Source: Euglena gracilis
Taxonomy: Eukaryota; Euglenida; Euglenophyceae; Euglenales
Reading direction: 5' to 3'
Assembly (NCBI GenBank): GCA_039621445.1
Contig: CP154956.1
Location: forward strand, 17,675,562 to 17,739,561
Length of the DNA: 64,000 nt
The notes beneath the pieces were generated by a model. It was given only the letters and a program-made list of their open reading frames with translations. It was not told the DNA's origin and searched no databases. The translations under genes were made by a program, and so were the position numbers. Below are positions 51,651 through 61,903 of the stretch, piece by piece (positions within the stretch are counted from its first letter, which is position 1; every line of letters starts with the position of its first letter).

Positions 51651-52440
51651 CGTGTGCACCGCGTGGCGCTCTGCGTGCACTGCATGGCGCACCGTGTGCA
51701 CCGCGTGAGAAGAATCATTTCCGAATGTACAATTTTCACAAATTTCCACCGTACCCCATTTGTAGTGGACTTGCACAATTTTTTTTTTGCTTGGTTTCCT
51801 GCAAATCAGCAACTTTTGGCTTTTTTTGACCATTTTTTTGGTCATTTGGACCACTTTTGGCCACTTTTGGTTGCTTTGGGCTGCATTTGGCAATTTAGAT
51901 TACTTTTGGCGGTTTGAGTGTGTTTTTGACTCATTTATGTTGGTTGTTGGCTGCTTCTGGACATTTTTGTGCATTTGCAGCCACTTTAGGCCACTTCTCA
52001 GTGCTTTTAGCCGCTTTTTGCCCATTTTTGCCCACTTTTAAGTGTAAGTGGCCATTTTGTGGCCACTTACACAGATTCAGTTGCCATTGGTTTAGACTTG
52101 GTGAGATCTGGTGGCAAAACCAGATGATTTGGTCTAAAAACAGCTAAAAATAACAAACTCAGTCAAAATGTTTTTTTTATTGCAATTTTGTAAACGATGG
52201 GTGTTTTGTGTGTGTGTTTTTTTTTCCTCATTCAGTCATTTTAGGGTGTATCTGATTTTTGTCATGCGGTGCCACGCGGTGCGTGCAGTGCATGCGGTAC
52301 ACGCGGTGCACGCGGCGGTGCACGGGGTGCGACACGCGGTGCATGTGGTGCCGCATGCAGTGCACGCAGTGCCGCACACGGTGCATGTGGTGCAAACACG
52401 CGGTGCACGCGGTGCGGAAGCACCCCCTGCTAAGGCCAAT
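51632..52440. mobile_element. Foldback-like element with CGCGGTGCAC arms
   Basis: GCTTCCGCACCGTGTGCACC at the left (51,650) and its near-complement GGTGCACGCGGTGCGGAAGC at the right (52,425) begin inverted minisatellite arms of the 10-mer CGCGGTGCAC, about 70 bp and 165 bp long. The AT-rich middle has TTTGGCCACTTTTGG repeats. No duplication established. Confidence 0.65.
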
Positions 52441-52554
52441 GCCCCCCCCCCCCTGTGCTGCCAACTTGTCCTGCATCTCATCATGCACCACATCTTCCGC
52501 ACTGTATCTCGTACCACATCTTCATATGGTATGTTTGGGCATGAACATAAATTG

Positions 52555-52745
52555 TTTGTGTGTAATATGTATGTGCATGTGCCCACATGTTGCGTGCAAA
52601 GTGCACGTGTGCGTGTGTGTCTGCGTTCTATATGTGCATGCATATGCTACATATGTGCTACATATGTGCACGTGTGCTCTCTACAAATGCATACGCGTGC
52701 TCTTGCATGTGTGTGTGGTGTGGTGTGTGTGTGTGTGTGTGTGTG
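52555..52745. repeat. GT-rich microsatellite region upstream of the SDR gene
   Basis: Irregular TGTGCATG units pass into a pure GT run at about 52,718-52,744. A second GT/GCGC-rich tract lies at 53,760-53,950 inside an SDR intron. Confidence 0.8.
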
Positions 52746-52835
52746 CGGGCAGATGTACGCATGTGACACATCGGTGCAGCTTCCTCTGATCAACGGACCA
52801 TCTCTCTCCTGCCACCTCCCCACAGCCCGACCTCA

Positions 52836-52985
52836 ATGCTGCGCCGCCTCTGCCCGCTCGCCCTGGAAGGCGCGGTTAGCCACCGGCACTCCTACAGCGT
52901 GCCCCTGCCGCCCCACCGGCCCGCCGAGCGCGCCGCCTTCCCCCAGTGGCACGCCTACCTGCAGCCCCGCCGCCTCGAGGACCAG
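52836..52985 (+). CDS. SDR exon 1 (presequence)
   Basis: ATG at 52,836, 36 bp after CACAG. It encodes MLRRLCPLALEGAVSHRHSY, then PPHRPAERAAFPQWHAYLQP and RRLEDQ, directly before the Rossmann motif. The Arg-rich, acid-poor start looks like a mitochondrial presequence. The junction to exon 2 is ambiguous by one base. Confidence 0.65.
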
Positions 52986-55900
52986 GTGGCGCCCAGGGGG
53001 GGGGCTCGGCGGCCGGGGTGGCTCTGGACCGGCCCCAATGTCATCGGTCCAGTTTTTATTTGCTGCATACGCCAAAGAGTAGTTTTTTTTGCCCTTCGAC
53101 GTCCACCTTTTGGGCTTGGTGCTACAAAGGGCTTTCCAAGCGATTCAGGGTAACCTCCCCTCGAAATAAGACCTGGGGTGGTTATTTTTTGGGGGTCCTC
53201 TTGTTTGAACCTCCAGTCTTTGCTGGACTTTTGGTGTTTCGAATTTTCTTGACCGACCTGGACCCCTCAAAAATCATATGGTGTCATCATATCTTAACAT
53301 GAAATTTATTCAAATTGCATGAATTTCTTTTTTTGTTGGATTTGGGGACATTTATTGAAAGTTGGTGGAATTCAGAACAACCTGCTGTATGTGCTCACAT
53401 TTTCCTGTTGCCCCTGCTGATATGCTACATGTTTCACAGAAGCATGTTTGTTGGAGATTGCATGTTGTTTGGAAATTCAATGTGAGCACGCGTTGGATTT
53501 TGCCACTCATCGTCTTTCCCCAACCTTCCCTGCGTGCAGTGGTCTGTGGCGCGGGTAATGCCCCAGAGGAAGGATGGGGAATTGGGGTCAGGAGTGCGTT
53601 TCAGCCGTGCTCCCCCCCACCTCCTACACACTGGAATCCCCCATCACCACCTGCTCCGTCTTGGATGACTTTATTTCTTAACAAGCTTCTGTGAATGAAA
53701 TGCTGCGTGTGCACCAGCCGCTTGCATTGTCCTCTGAGATGCTTGGGCAGGAAGATAAAATGTGTGCATATGTGTGTGCACATGCGTGCGCACGTGGGCA
53801 CGCGCAGGCGCGTGTGCGTGGTGTGTGTGCGCGCGGTGTGAGTGCACGTGCGTGTGTGCGCGCGGTCTGGTATTTGTGTGCGCATATGAGCGCGCACACA
53901 CGCTCGCACATGTGTGAGACTGTTGTGTGTGTGGTGCGGTGTGTGTTTGCCGACTGGCTGGAATGGGACGGCAAACCCACCTTTCTCCGTCGCGGCGGCC
54001 GCGGAACGCGCTGCTGCCGCGGACCACCACCGCTATCACCATGGCCCGCCACGGGGCCCGGGTGGTGGTCGTGTCCCGCACCGCCGAGAAGCTGGACTCT
54101 CTGCGGCGGATCATCGAGGCGGAGGGCGGGGGCCAGGCCCGCATCGGGGACCTCAGCCATGCTTCCTTCCTGCCGCCGGACTGTCGAGGCCAAGTAACAC
54201 AACGACCCCGACCCAAAATAATAATACCCCCCCTGGCTTCGGCTTTGGACTTGCCGTCATAATAGTTATTTTGCTGAAGCAAGTTGATTTTGGAGGTCCA
54301 GAAGAAAAAAAAGCATCCACTTTTTGGCTCAAATATCTCAAAAGAATGGCCGTGCCGTGAACCGGAAATGTGCATTACACCTCCCTCCCCTTCTCCGTGG
54401 CCTGCTCATTTCAATGTGTCTGGACCATCGATCCATCGAACGTCCGCGTGGCACCTTCCCTGCAGGGATGAGCGATGGTCCAAGGATGCCAGAGACCAAT
54501 TCCACCTCGGTGTTGACCGGGTTTGCCCCGAATTTCCCCCATTTTCCCATTTGATATTCCGTCGAATGTTGAGCATCGCCCTAACCCCAGCCACGGGACG
54601 GGAAACAAAGAACGTCCTGTTTGAGGGCCGATGCAGCCCTGGGGGGGAGTGCCTGCCGGTGCAGGGGGACATGACGAAGCCGGACGACGTGCAGCGGGTG
54701 GTGATGGAGACCATCGAGCGGTTCGGGCGGGTGGACACGGTGGTCAACGCGGGCATCTTCTGCAGCAAGTACAACGGGGCCTGGGCGTGCCTGACCCTTG
54801 CCCATCAGTATTCAGTATTCAGAGTTGTTTTTTTCCCCCGCCGTCTGTTCGTCTTGCAGTGGTTCTTTTTTTTTGATCTGTTTTCTGCATCGTTTTCTCT
54901 CCTCCATCAAAATTCATTTATCTGCCCCTGCTCTCCCCTTGGGCTAACAGATCATAGGGGAGAGTCATGTGGGGATAGGAAGATGGTGTGGAATAGGGAT
55001 GGGACCAGTCAGATTCAGGTCTAATGTGCGGTGAGAGGTTGGGCTGGGGTAATCCCACCACCCAAGTTCAAGCAACCCGTTTGGGTCTCATCAGATGCGC
55101 TGCAGGGTTGCCCAAATTTGGACCAACTGTTTTTTTTGAAGAAACAATCACGCTGTCCCTCATTGGCATCTCAAAAAAATATTGACAGATAATGAGCGAA
55201 AGTTGCAAGCTAGAGTTGCTCAAGGTTGCTTAGGTGTGAAATTGTTTTTCATTCTTCCTGCATCCCCCCCCCCAATTTTCAGGGATTACTTGAACTTGGA
55301 ATTGCCCTGGTCTCCAGGGATTGCTTAAGCTTAGGGGCTGTGGTTTGGACCCAAAGGTTGCTTGAATGTTGGTTTTAATTTCGGGTGGGGGGAGTTTCAG
55401 CAAAAGATGTGGGGGGAGAGTAGTTAGGACAAGGTAGTGGCGGAGTTGAAATTTTTGCGGTCCGGAGGCCACAAAGAAGTAACATATTTTTAAATTCGTT
55501 TTATTCAAACGTTCGGTTCAACTTTCGGCCTTTTCTTGTGGCTGTTTCCACGTGTCCAGTTTGCATTCGCACATTTGGCACCTCCAGCCATTAATGCGCA
55601 AACTGGACGTCGAGAAGTGGATGCAGTCCATCGAGATGAACCTCCACGCACAGTTCCTGCTGCTGCACCACTTTGTCCCCCACATGGTGGAGCAGCGCTC
55701 TGGTCAGGCTTATTTTCGATTGGAAGACCCTGAGGGAGGGGCCAGCGTCAAATGGGGGTCCAGCGGAGGTGTGCGTATACAGCTGGACAAGCTGGACAAG
55801 CAGAGGGGCACGTTGCAAGTTCAATTCTCTGCTCCTGGATGATCAATGCAATTCCCAAGCCCCCGCCCCGATTCGATGGTTGCCATGGACTTTTTTCCCC

Positions 55901-58900
55901 GTTGAGGACCGCCCTTAAGCCCCCCCCCCCCCCCTGCCCAAGGGCCGACCAAGGGTCGAACTGGGACTCGAACGGAGTCAAGTCCCAGTAAAAAGTCGAA
56001 AAAAAAACCCATTTTCAGGGTTTGGCTGGTTTGGCAATGGTCCAAGGATGCCAGAATTCATTTTTTTCACCCAATGTCAATTGTTTTTTTTTTGCCAAAA
56101 TATGGCTTTTTTTCGGCCATTTTTTCCTGTTAATTTTTCTTTGAGTATGCTGGGGCAGCAGAGCACCTTTTTTGATTTCTTTAAGGACCGCCACCATGGA
56201 TGGCCACGCGCCGGCACCGGACGGGGGACCCCACAGAGGGACAGGGCTAAGCCTTTTTCATGTTTCGTTGAAGCTTTCCAGAACAAATTCCCACTTGGAT
56301 GGTCACCCCCCTGACCAGACACCACCCTTGGGCTGCCCGACATGGGTGGGGAGCACCTCAGGGAATCGGCCAAACAGCCAGGGTGGTCGGTGGGGGGTCG
56401 ACCCCCCCACCTCCCTGTACTTCCGGAGCACCAATTTTTGACCCCAAGCTTTTTCCCAGCGCCTTTGGAGTTTGGCGCCGGGTGGACATCTGTGAACATG
56501 CTGTGGTGGGTGGGGGTCAACCACCACCCGGATGGGGGGGGTCGACCCCCCCCACCAGGCCTTCCCGTTCTGCCCTGGCACCCCCACCCTCGGGGGTGTT
56601 TGAGAAGACGCCTGGGGCCGGCAACTTCGTCTTCGTCAGCACCATCGCCACGAAGGCCGCCCTCGGCATGGGGAAGCAGCGGCTGTCGTACTCCGCGGGC
56701 AAGGCGGGCAGCGAGGCCCCGCCTCGGCTGCGGCCTAAATCCAACCCCCCCCCCCCCTGCTGGACCCCCCTGGGGGAGGGTCCGGCCCGCCAGCACCTTT
56801 TCTCCCAGCCAGCAGCCACCAGCCGGGTTGCGGACTCCCTCGCTGCAACAAAATTGGGTCAGCCCGAATTTTTTTTTCGATGTGAAGCGCCGAAAGTTTT
56901 CGAAACAGGTGTCAAGTCTGGCTGAAAATGACATATTTGATTGTTGGTGGGGTTTTCACCACCAAAGCTTTGTTGAAAAATGCTTACCTAGCTGGATTTG
57001 GGATTTTGTATTCTGTTTTCAGGTGCCAGTTGTGTCCAGCCCGGCAGCCGGAATCGTTTTCCTGGGCGTTTCGGTTTTTTTGTGCTTTTTTTGAATTCTT
57101 TCCTCATCCCTTCCACAGATGATTCCTTTCCTCACTTGAAGCCAAGGCTGGAGGGAGACACTCACCAAGCAGACTGGCATCGAGTTTGCCAAACAGGGTA
57201 TCCGCGGCAACGTCATCCAGGTTGGTTACGTGGACTCTCCCTTGAGCAACCATCTGCTTCAACCTTCTTTTCAACCAACTCTTGGTACCAGGGGTTTTTT
57301 TTAGTCGTGGACCCCCCCGGGGGGGGAGGGGTAGGGTGGGTGGGTCAGGCTGAGCCCCCCGGGGGTCCCCCAGGGGGGAGTGGGTTACACTTTTCGGCGC
57401 AGAAGGTGCTGAGATTTTTGAAAAGGTGCTATTTTTAGCATTTTCGCGATTTTTGGCCATTTTTGGGGGAAAGAAAGTGGGTCCCCTCGGACCCCCCGGC
57501 CCCCCCAGGAGGTGGGTGGGTGGGGGGGACCCCCCTCCCCCCGGTCTTAAAAAAAACCCCTGCTTGGTACCCCCTTCAATGGTGACCCTCAAATGTGTGT
57601 GCACACCTAAAAACTGAACATTTCCACCACCATCAGTTTCATTTTCCCCCAGTGTGCTGGACTGTCCAAAGTATGTCTGTGACGTCGGTGCCCGTCAGGC
57701 AGAAGGTTCCTGCTCAATGGCTCCTCTTTCATCTCGTCAAAGACAAGCAAAGCACACTCGCACACACGCTTTTTTTTTGGCCCGAGGAATCGCCGCCTGC
57801 CACCCTTTGGGCGCATCGCTCTCAGGGCTCAGCCCACCTCGGCAGCAGGTGCTTGGGTCCAGTGACCCGGGCCGCCCTTGGGGTGGGTTTGGACCCCGCC
57901 AAGCTTCGGGCTCAGCGGGATGCATACTGTTGGCCCTTTTGTTGTGTGCCCGGTCGGATGAATATCACTGATCCAAAATTTCGACGCGCAGAGATCTCCA
58001 TACGTTGTCATCTTTGGCACACAAATTCCGGACTCCGATTCCGGATTCCGAAATGGCGGACAAATTCCGGGAGGTTTAAAGTTATTTACAGTGTTTTCTT
58101 CATCCGAAGGGATCCATGGCCCCAAGGGAGGGGGTCCAGCCAGCCAGAACCTTTTTGTGTCTTTTTGCCCCCTGCAGGACTGCCGGCACGCAAGGTCTGC
58201 GGGACACAAACAGTGGCATGTTTTGAAACGCATTTTAGTGATGAAGAAAACAACGTCAAAAAAAACAAACAAAAAGAGCCAGCCACCATAGCAATGACTG
58301 GAGGTTGCTAAAAGAATAGGTTTGAGAAAATGGGGCATTTTGAGGGCATTTTCAAAGGTCCCCCAATCTTACTGAGATTTTATACAGGGGGAATAATAGG
58401 GCAATCCTTGCATGTTTTGCATGTTTAGCGCATGTTTCACTTTTTTTTTGCATTTCAAAAGTGCTATTTCACATATTTTTCACATATTTAGCACATACTT
58501 TGAGGGTTTTCAAAATTTTCCCGCTGTATGTTTTGCTCACCCCCGCATATTTTATGCATATTATTTTGGCCACTTTGAGCTTTTTTTTCAACTGTTTTGG
58601 GGCCATTTGCTTTTGTTTTGGTGCCATTTTAGCTACTTGGAATGGTCGAAAATGGTTCAAAAACGGCTGATTGCTGCTGATCACGGGGTGAAATGGCCCC
58701 AAATCGATCAATAAGTGCCCCAAAATGACTTGCCAGGTGGGCCACCTGAAGATGACCAAAAAAATGCCAGGTTCCGGAAAAATCGTACATTTTCCGCATA
58801 TTTTCAGCTCATATTTTTCATATTTAGTGCATGTTTTAGCACATATTTAGCGCATATTTTGGGGTCGAGTTTTGCGCATATTCCCCCCTCCCCAAGATTT

Positions 58901-59678
58901 AACAAGCTGTCCGAATAATAGCTCTGCAGGGCTATTGTTCAGGGGGGTGATACTGGGAACTCTGACCACCAGTGAATGCCTGGGGGGGTAGGCTGCACGC
59001 TTGCCCTGAGATCCAAAGAGGCCAAAAACAGGCCTTTCCGGGGATTGTATCAGTTCGGGGGTTAAAAAATTTGATTTTTCAAAAGCATCACAGAAGCCAC
59101 GAGAGTTAACTACTAGGCACTAGCTTTCCTCACCTCTCACCTTACTTTTGTTTCCTCCTGTCCCGGATAAAAATATGATAAAACATACAATTCTCGCTTC
59201 TCAAAATTACCATATGGTTTAATTGTTTTATGATGTTTGCTTCTGATCGCAAATACGAGAAAAAGTTTTTTTTTGTATTTTGTAGTGGGTCCAAAAAATG
59301 TCGAATTGTCCCTCCCCGACCCCTGAACCCCGATGGTTTCTCCCCTCCAGGTCTTCCACATAACCAGAAACTGATGTCTTTCTCTCTTTGTGCTGCATTA
59401 ATTGATTGCAAGCGAATCCAAAACAAGATAATTTCGAGGGAATAAGTGTCATCAATTTTAGTAAGTTTATACATTGTATTTTATAAATTGTATTTATAAA
59501 TTGTAAAAAAAAATGTATTTTAATGATTCTCGTCAATGGCATATTAAAATTAATATATAGAATATTAATAAATAATAATAAAAATAATAAAAATAATAAT
59601 AGTGATAATAATAATAATAATAATTATTATTATTATTACAATAATAATAATAATAAGAATAATAATTAAAGCAACAAC

Positions 59679-59756
<78 letters not shown>

Positions 59757-60667
59757 TAATGTTTAGTAATAAAATTAAAACTTACACATGAAATGAATAT
59801 TGAATGCAGTGGCAATGTAATGCGAAGCGGATGCCCATCGCCCCCCCCCCCCCCCCCCCGGCCCACAGAGGGGCCGCCGTGCCCCAGCGGCAAGCAGGGG
59901 GAGCCCCAGGACGTCGCCAACGCGGTGGTCTTCCTCGCCAGCGCCGAGGCGAAGTACATCAACGGCTCGGGCCAGGGGTGGCCCCCCGGATGGGTCGCTC
60001 CTTTTGGTGCCGCACATGGGCTCCGCTTCGTTTGCCGTGTCCCAAAAGCTACTGCTCAACGTGGCAGCCTTGGGCGGTACCTGCTGGGCAAGGCTGCGTC
60101 GCAAAATGGCTTTTTTTCTTTTCTCGCCATTTTCTCGCGAAGTCTGCGTGGGCGCGGGCAATTTCTGCCACGACTAGGCAGGCACACTCCCCCCCCCCCC
60201 CCCGCAGGGGCCCAGGCACCCCAGAACGCTCCCATCCCCCTCTGGGGTTGGCCAAATCCAACCTGCTCCTTGTCCAGACTCACCGCAACCCGTCGGGGAC
60301 CCACGTTTCAACGCATTCCTCGGGTGGCGCTGACCCCACTGGGTCGGCGAACCCCACCCCACTCGGCCCCTGGGGTGCATGGCAGGGGATTTCTTAAGCC
60401 GGAGGGTACCCCCCCCCCCCCGGGGGGAACCAGCCAGCAGCTCAAATCCAGCCAGCAGCTCAAATCCAGCCAGCAGCTCAAATCCAGCCAGCAGCTCGTT
60501 TCCAGCCAGCAGCCTTTTTGCCAGCCGGAGGCTGGACCCCCCCCCCCGGGGGTCCTTAAGAAATCCCCCGGGGTGCACGGTGCGGGGGTCGGGGCGTGCA
60601 GGGCGTTGCCTCTGTGGCCGAGATCGTCGTGGACGGCGGCACCAGCGCCTGCACCTCCGGCAACTGA
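52836..60667 (+). CDS. Short-chain dehydrogenase/reductase (SDR), split gene
   Basis: NAD(P)-dependent oxidoreductase of the classical SDR type. Nine exons give the expected order: an Arg-rich presequence-like start MLRRLCPLALEGAVSHRHSY, nucleotide-binding CGAGNAPEEGWGIG (a variant of TGxxxGxG with an insertion), ARHGARVVVVSRTAEKLDSL, QGDMTKPDDV, VNAGIF, FVFVSTIATKAAL with the Ser, RLSYSAGKAG with Tyr and Lys of YxxxK, GIRGNVIQVGYVDSPL, GEPQDVANAVVFLASAEA and a C-terminal EIVVDGG ending at TGA 60,667. It closely follows bacterial FabG-like reductases. Asn-Asn-Ala-Gly is reduced to N-A-G. The start suggests organelle targeting, which is inference. Substrate unknown. Confidence 0.85.
53540..53586 (+). 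CDS. SDR exon 2 (nucleotide-binding glycine motif)
   Basis: After CGTGCAG this 47-bp exon encodes VCGAGNAPEEGWGIG and stops at a GTCAGG donor. It supplies the Gly-rich loop that exon 1 lacks and exon 3 continues (GIG, then RTTTAITMARHGA). It is too short for automatic gene finding to catch easily. Confidence 0.65.
54025..54136 (+). CDS. SDR exon 3 (ARHGARVVVVSR)
   Basis: Encodes RTTTAITMARHGARVVVVSR, then TAEKLDSLRRIIEAEGG, the alpha-B to beta-B region of SDRs; SR after the second strand is the usual place for NADP contact. No AG acceptor lies close to the start and no GT follows the expected end, so both borders are approximate and may be non-canonical. Confidence 0.75.
54637..54786 (+). 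CDS. SDR exon 4 (GDMT and NAG motifs)
   Basis: After GATGCAG it encodes GECLPVQGDMTKPDDVQRVV, then METIERFGRVDTVVNAGIF, the D-x-T adenine-ring motif and the N-A-G structural motif. The probable donor is GTGCCT at 54,787. Confidence 0.85.
55588..55686 (+). CDS. SDR exon 5 (alpha-E helix)
   Basis: After CTCCAG it encodes PLMRKLDVEKWMQSIEMNLH, then AQFLLLHHFVPHM, matching the W-x-x-x-i-x-x-N-l ... p-x-M region. The N is the catalytic-tetrad Asn of SDRs. Donor GTGGAG at 55,687, phase 0. Confidence 0.85.
55883..56198. mobile_element. hAT MITE in SDR intron, CCATGGACC variant
   Basis: Internal TTGAGGACCGCCCTTAAG and TTTAAGGACCGCCACCATG ends plus the TGGTCCAAGGATGCCAGAA block place it with 8,908 and 25,810. 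Flanks GATGGTTG and GATGGCCA match at 6 of 8. Confidence 0.6.
56359..56577. mobile_element. Short copy of the 1,315-2,237 hAT family in SDR intron
   Basis: CAGGGAATCGGCC at the left, CAGGCCTTCCCGTTCTGCCC at the right, with the GTGGGGGGTCGACCCCCCCAC palindrome core. It ends 27 bp before SDR exon 6. Its internal deletion makes it a small derivative. Confidence 0.7.
56605..56715 (+). CDS. SDR exon 6 (catalytic Ser, YxxxK)
   Basis: Encodes KTPGAGNFVFVSTIATKAAL, then GMGKQRLSYSAGKAGSE. Ser of VST and Tyr/Lys of YSAGK are the SDR catalytic residues. The best fit to the family and to exon 7 needs a GC donor (GAG followed by GCCCCG), since no GT is near. Confidence 0.88.
57158..57284 (+). CDS. SDR exon 7 (GIRGNVIQVG)
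   Basis: After GAGGGAG it encodes TLTKQTGIEFAKQGIRGNVI, then QVGYVDSPLSNHLLQPSF, the g-i-R-v-N-x-v-x-P-G region, with Val in place of Pro. Donor GTACCA at 57,285, phase 1, consistent with exon 8. The hAT MITE that follows has duplicated this donor. Confidence 0.85.
57289..57562. mobile_element. hAT MITE inserted at the SDR exon 7 splice donor
   Basis: Begins CAGGGGTTTTTTTTAGTCG and ends GGTCTTAAAAAAAACCCCTG, with a perfect 8-bp duplication CTTGGTAC (57,281-57,288 and 57,563-57,570). The duplicated bases span the exon end CTTG and the donor GTAC, so there are now two donors. Confidence 0.93.
58330..58900. repeat. AT-rich GCATATTT repeat region in SDR intron
   Basis: Two tracts of CATATTT, GCATGTTT and TAGCGCATATTT units (58,400-58,500 and 58,785-58,885) in the same orientation flank ordinary AT-rich sequence. 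No coding signal. Confidence 0.5.
59562..59757. repeat. (AAT)n microsatellite
   Basis: A nearly 200-bp run of AATAAT units with a short inverted (ATTATT) block at about 59,622-59,637. It lies in the last-but-one SDR intron, about 110 bp before exon 8. Confidence 0.95.
59869..59972 (+). CDS. SDR exon 8 (GEPQDVANAVVFLAS)
   Basis: After a long C-run and GCCCACAG it encodes GKQGEPQDVANAVVFLASAE, then AKYIN, the near-C-terminal G-x-P-e-D-v-A-x-x-v-x-F-L-x-S motif of FabG-like SDRs. The C-run serves as the polypyrimidine tract. The 3' end is uncertain by a few codons. Confidence 0.88.
60383..60566. mobile_element. Palindromic element with GATTTCTTAAG ends
   Basis: GGGGATTTCTTAAGCCGGAG at the left mirrors CTTAAGAAATCCCC at the right. 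Inside is an 18-base minisatellite CAGCCAGCAGCTCAAATC (four units, 60,428-60,500). It lies in the last SDR intron, about 35 bp before exon 9. Related left-end sequence occurs at 63,452. Confidence 0.6.
60602..60667 (+). CDS. SDR exon 9 (C-terminus)
   Basis: After GCGTGCAG, 22 codons encode GVASVAEIVVDGGTSACTSG and N before TGA at 60,665-60,667. V-D-G-G is the conserved SDR C-terminal motif. Confidence 0.85.
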   Translation, partial: GVASVAEIVVDGGTSACTSGN

Positions 60668-61509
60668 AGCGCAAGCCCACTCTCCTTATTCAGGGGTTTT
60701 CTCAGCTGGAGGGGACCCTACCTTGGGGGGTCCACCACCTTCATCCCAGTTAGCGGCTCCAGCCGGGTTGCAGACCCCCCCCCCCAGGGATCCACTGAAA
60801 TGAAGTTCGGGCCAGCCCGGAGAAGCTGAACTGGACCGAATTTTTTTTTAAAGAGGGGTCAAAGATGACCAAAACTGGAGTTTCAGTGCAGGGGTTGTCT
60901 TAGGCGGCCTAACTCGCACTTAAGGTTTTGATTTTTAGCTTGCGCGAACGCGCAATTTTTCGATTTCTTTGAGACCCAGCTAGAACCCACCCTTTTGACC
61001 TTCCGGTTCCGCGGAGACCCTCAACGGTGGCGTGTGCATCATTTTCCGATGTTGGGACCTGGGGAACAGGCCCAATTTTGGTGTTTTTTCGGCCTGTGCA
61101 CCATTTTGAAAAAGGTCCAAAACCCTGGGTTTGACCGCTGGGACACGTGAATTTTCCCCCAAAAGGGCCAAAACCCCCAGTGTGAGGCCCTCGTTTTTGA
61201 AGCCTTGACAGTGTTCCCCTGATGGTGCCACACAGTCCGGGTGACAATTGGCCCTTTTTGTTGCTTTTTTAGGCTCTGCGATGTGTGTCTAAAGAGTTGC
61301 CTGTTGAGGCATCCGGAGGATGGACTCTACACACACGTTGTGAAAAGTTGGAAAAAACGGCGTGTCACAGAGTCGTGATCCCTGGGTGCTTGAAGTGCGA
61401 GGAGCGGTACAGTGGGTTTGGGGGGACTGAGGGCAAGCCCAGGGACCTGACCCAACGTCTGGTGAGCAACACCAGGCCCCACATTGCCGGGAACAGAAGG
61501 CAATGTTTT

Positions 61510-61880
61510 TGGACATTTGCGCTTAAGCGCAAGTTAAAACAAAAGCCCCTGAGCTTATGGGAGTCCCTCTGATGTGTTGCGGTGTGTCGGGGGCCCTCCC
61601 TGAACGGCCAGTGTGCGAGCTTGGTGAGGAACTACATTGCGCCGAAGCGCAAACCATCATACAAAAAACTGAGAAGTGCAAACACGCGGCTGACGTGTAA
61701 TCTGGATGAACAAGCAGTGCATTATGTAGGCATGTCCCTTGTGCTTCGGCGCAATGTATTTCCTCACCAAGTCCGCACACTGGATGTTCAGGGAGGGGCC
61801 CCCGACACACCGCAACACATCAGAGGGACTCCCATAAGCTCAGGGGCTTCTGTTTAACTTGCGATTAAGCGCAAATGTCC
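61510..61880. repeat. Large hairpin inside element C
   Basis: Arms of about 135 bp (61,510-61,645 and 61,740-61,880) are near-perfect reverse complements; for example CTGAGCTTATGGGAGTCCCT in the left arm and its complement in the right. The loop is about 95 bp. Each arm is bounded at both ends by a GCGC palindrome, so the hairpin looks like an element within the element. Confidence 0.88.
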
Positions 61881-61903
61881 TTTCAAATGGCAGATGCGTT
61901 TGA

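Noticed and set aside
52262-52430. CpG-island-like promoter of the SDR gene
   Set aside because: The CG-rich tract is a 10-base minisatellite arm of a foldback-like element, with an inverted partner at 51,650-51,712.
59562-59757. Origin or matrix-attachment signal
   Set aside because: A simple AAT microsatellite explains the composition; nothing else supports a replication role.
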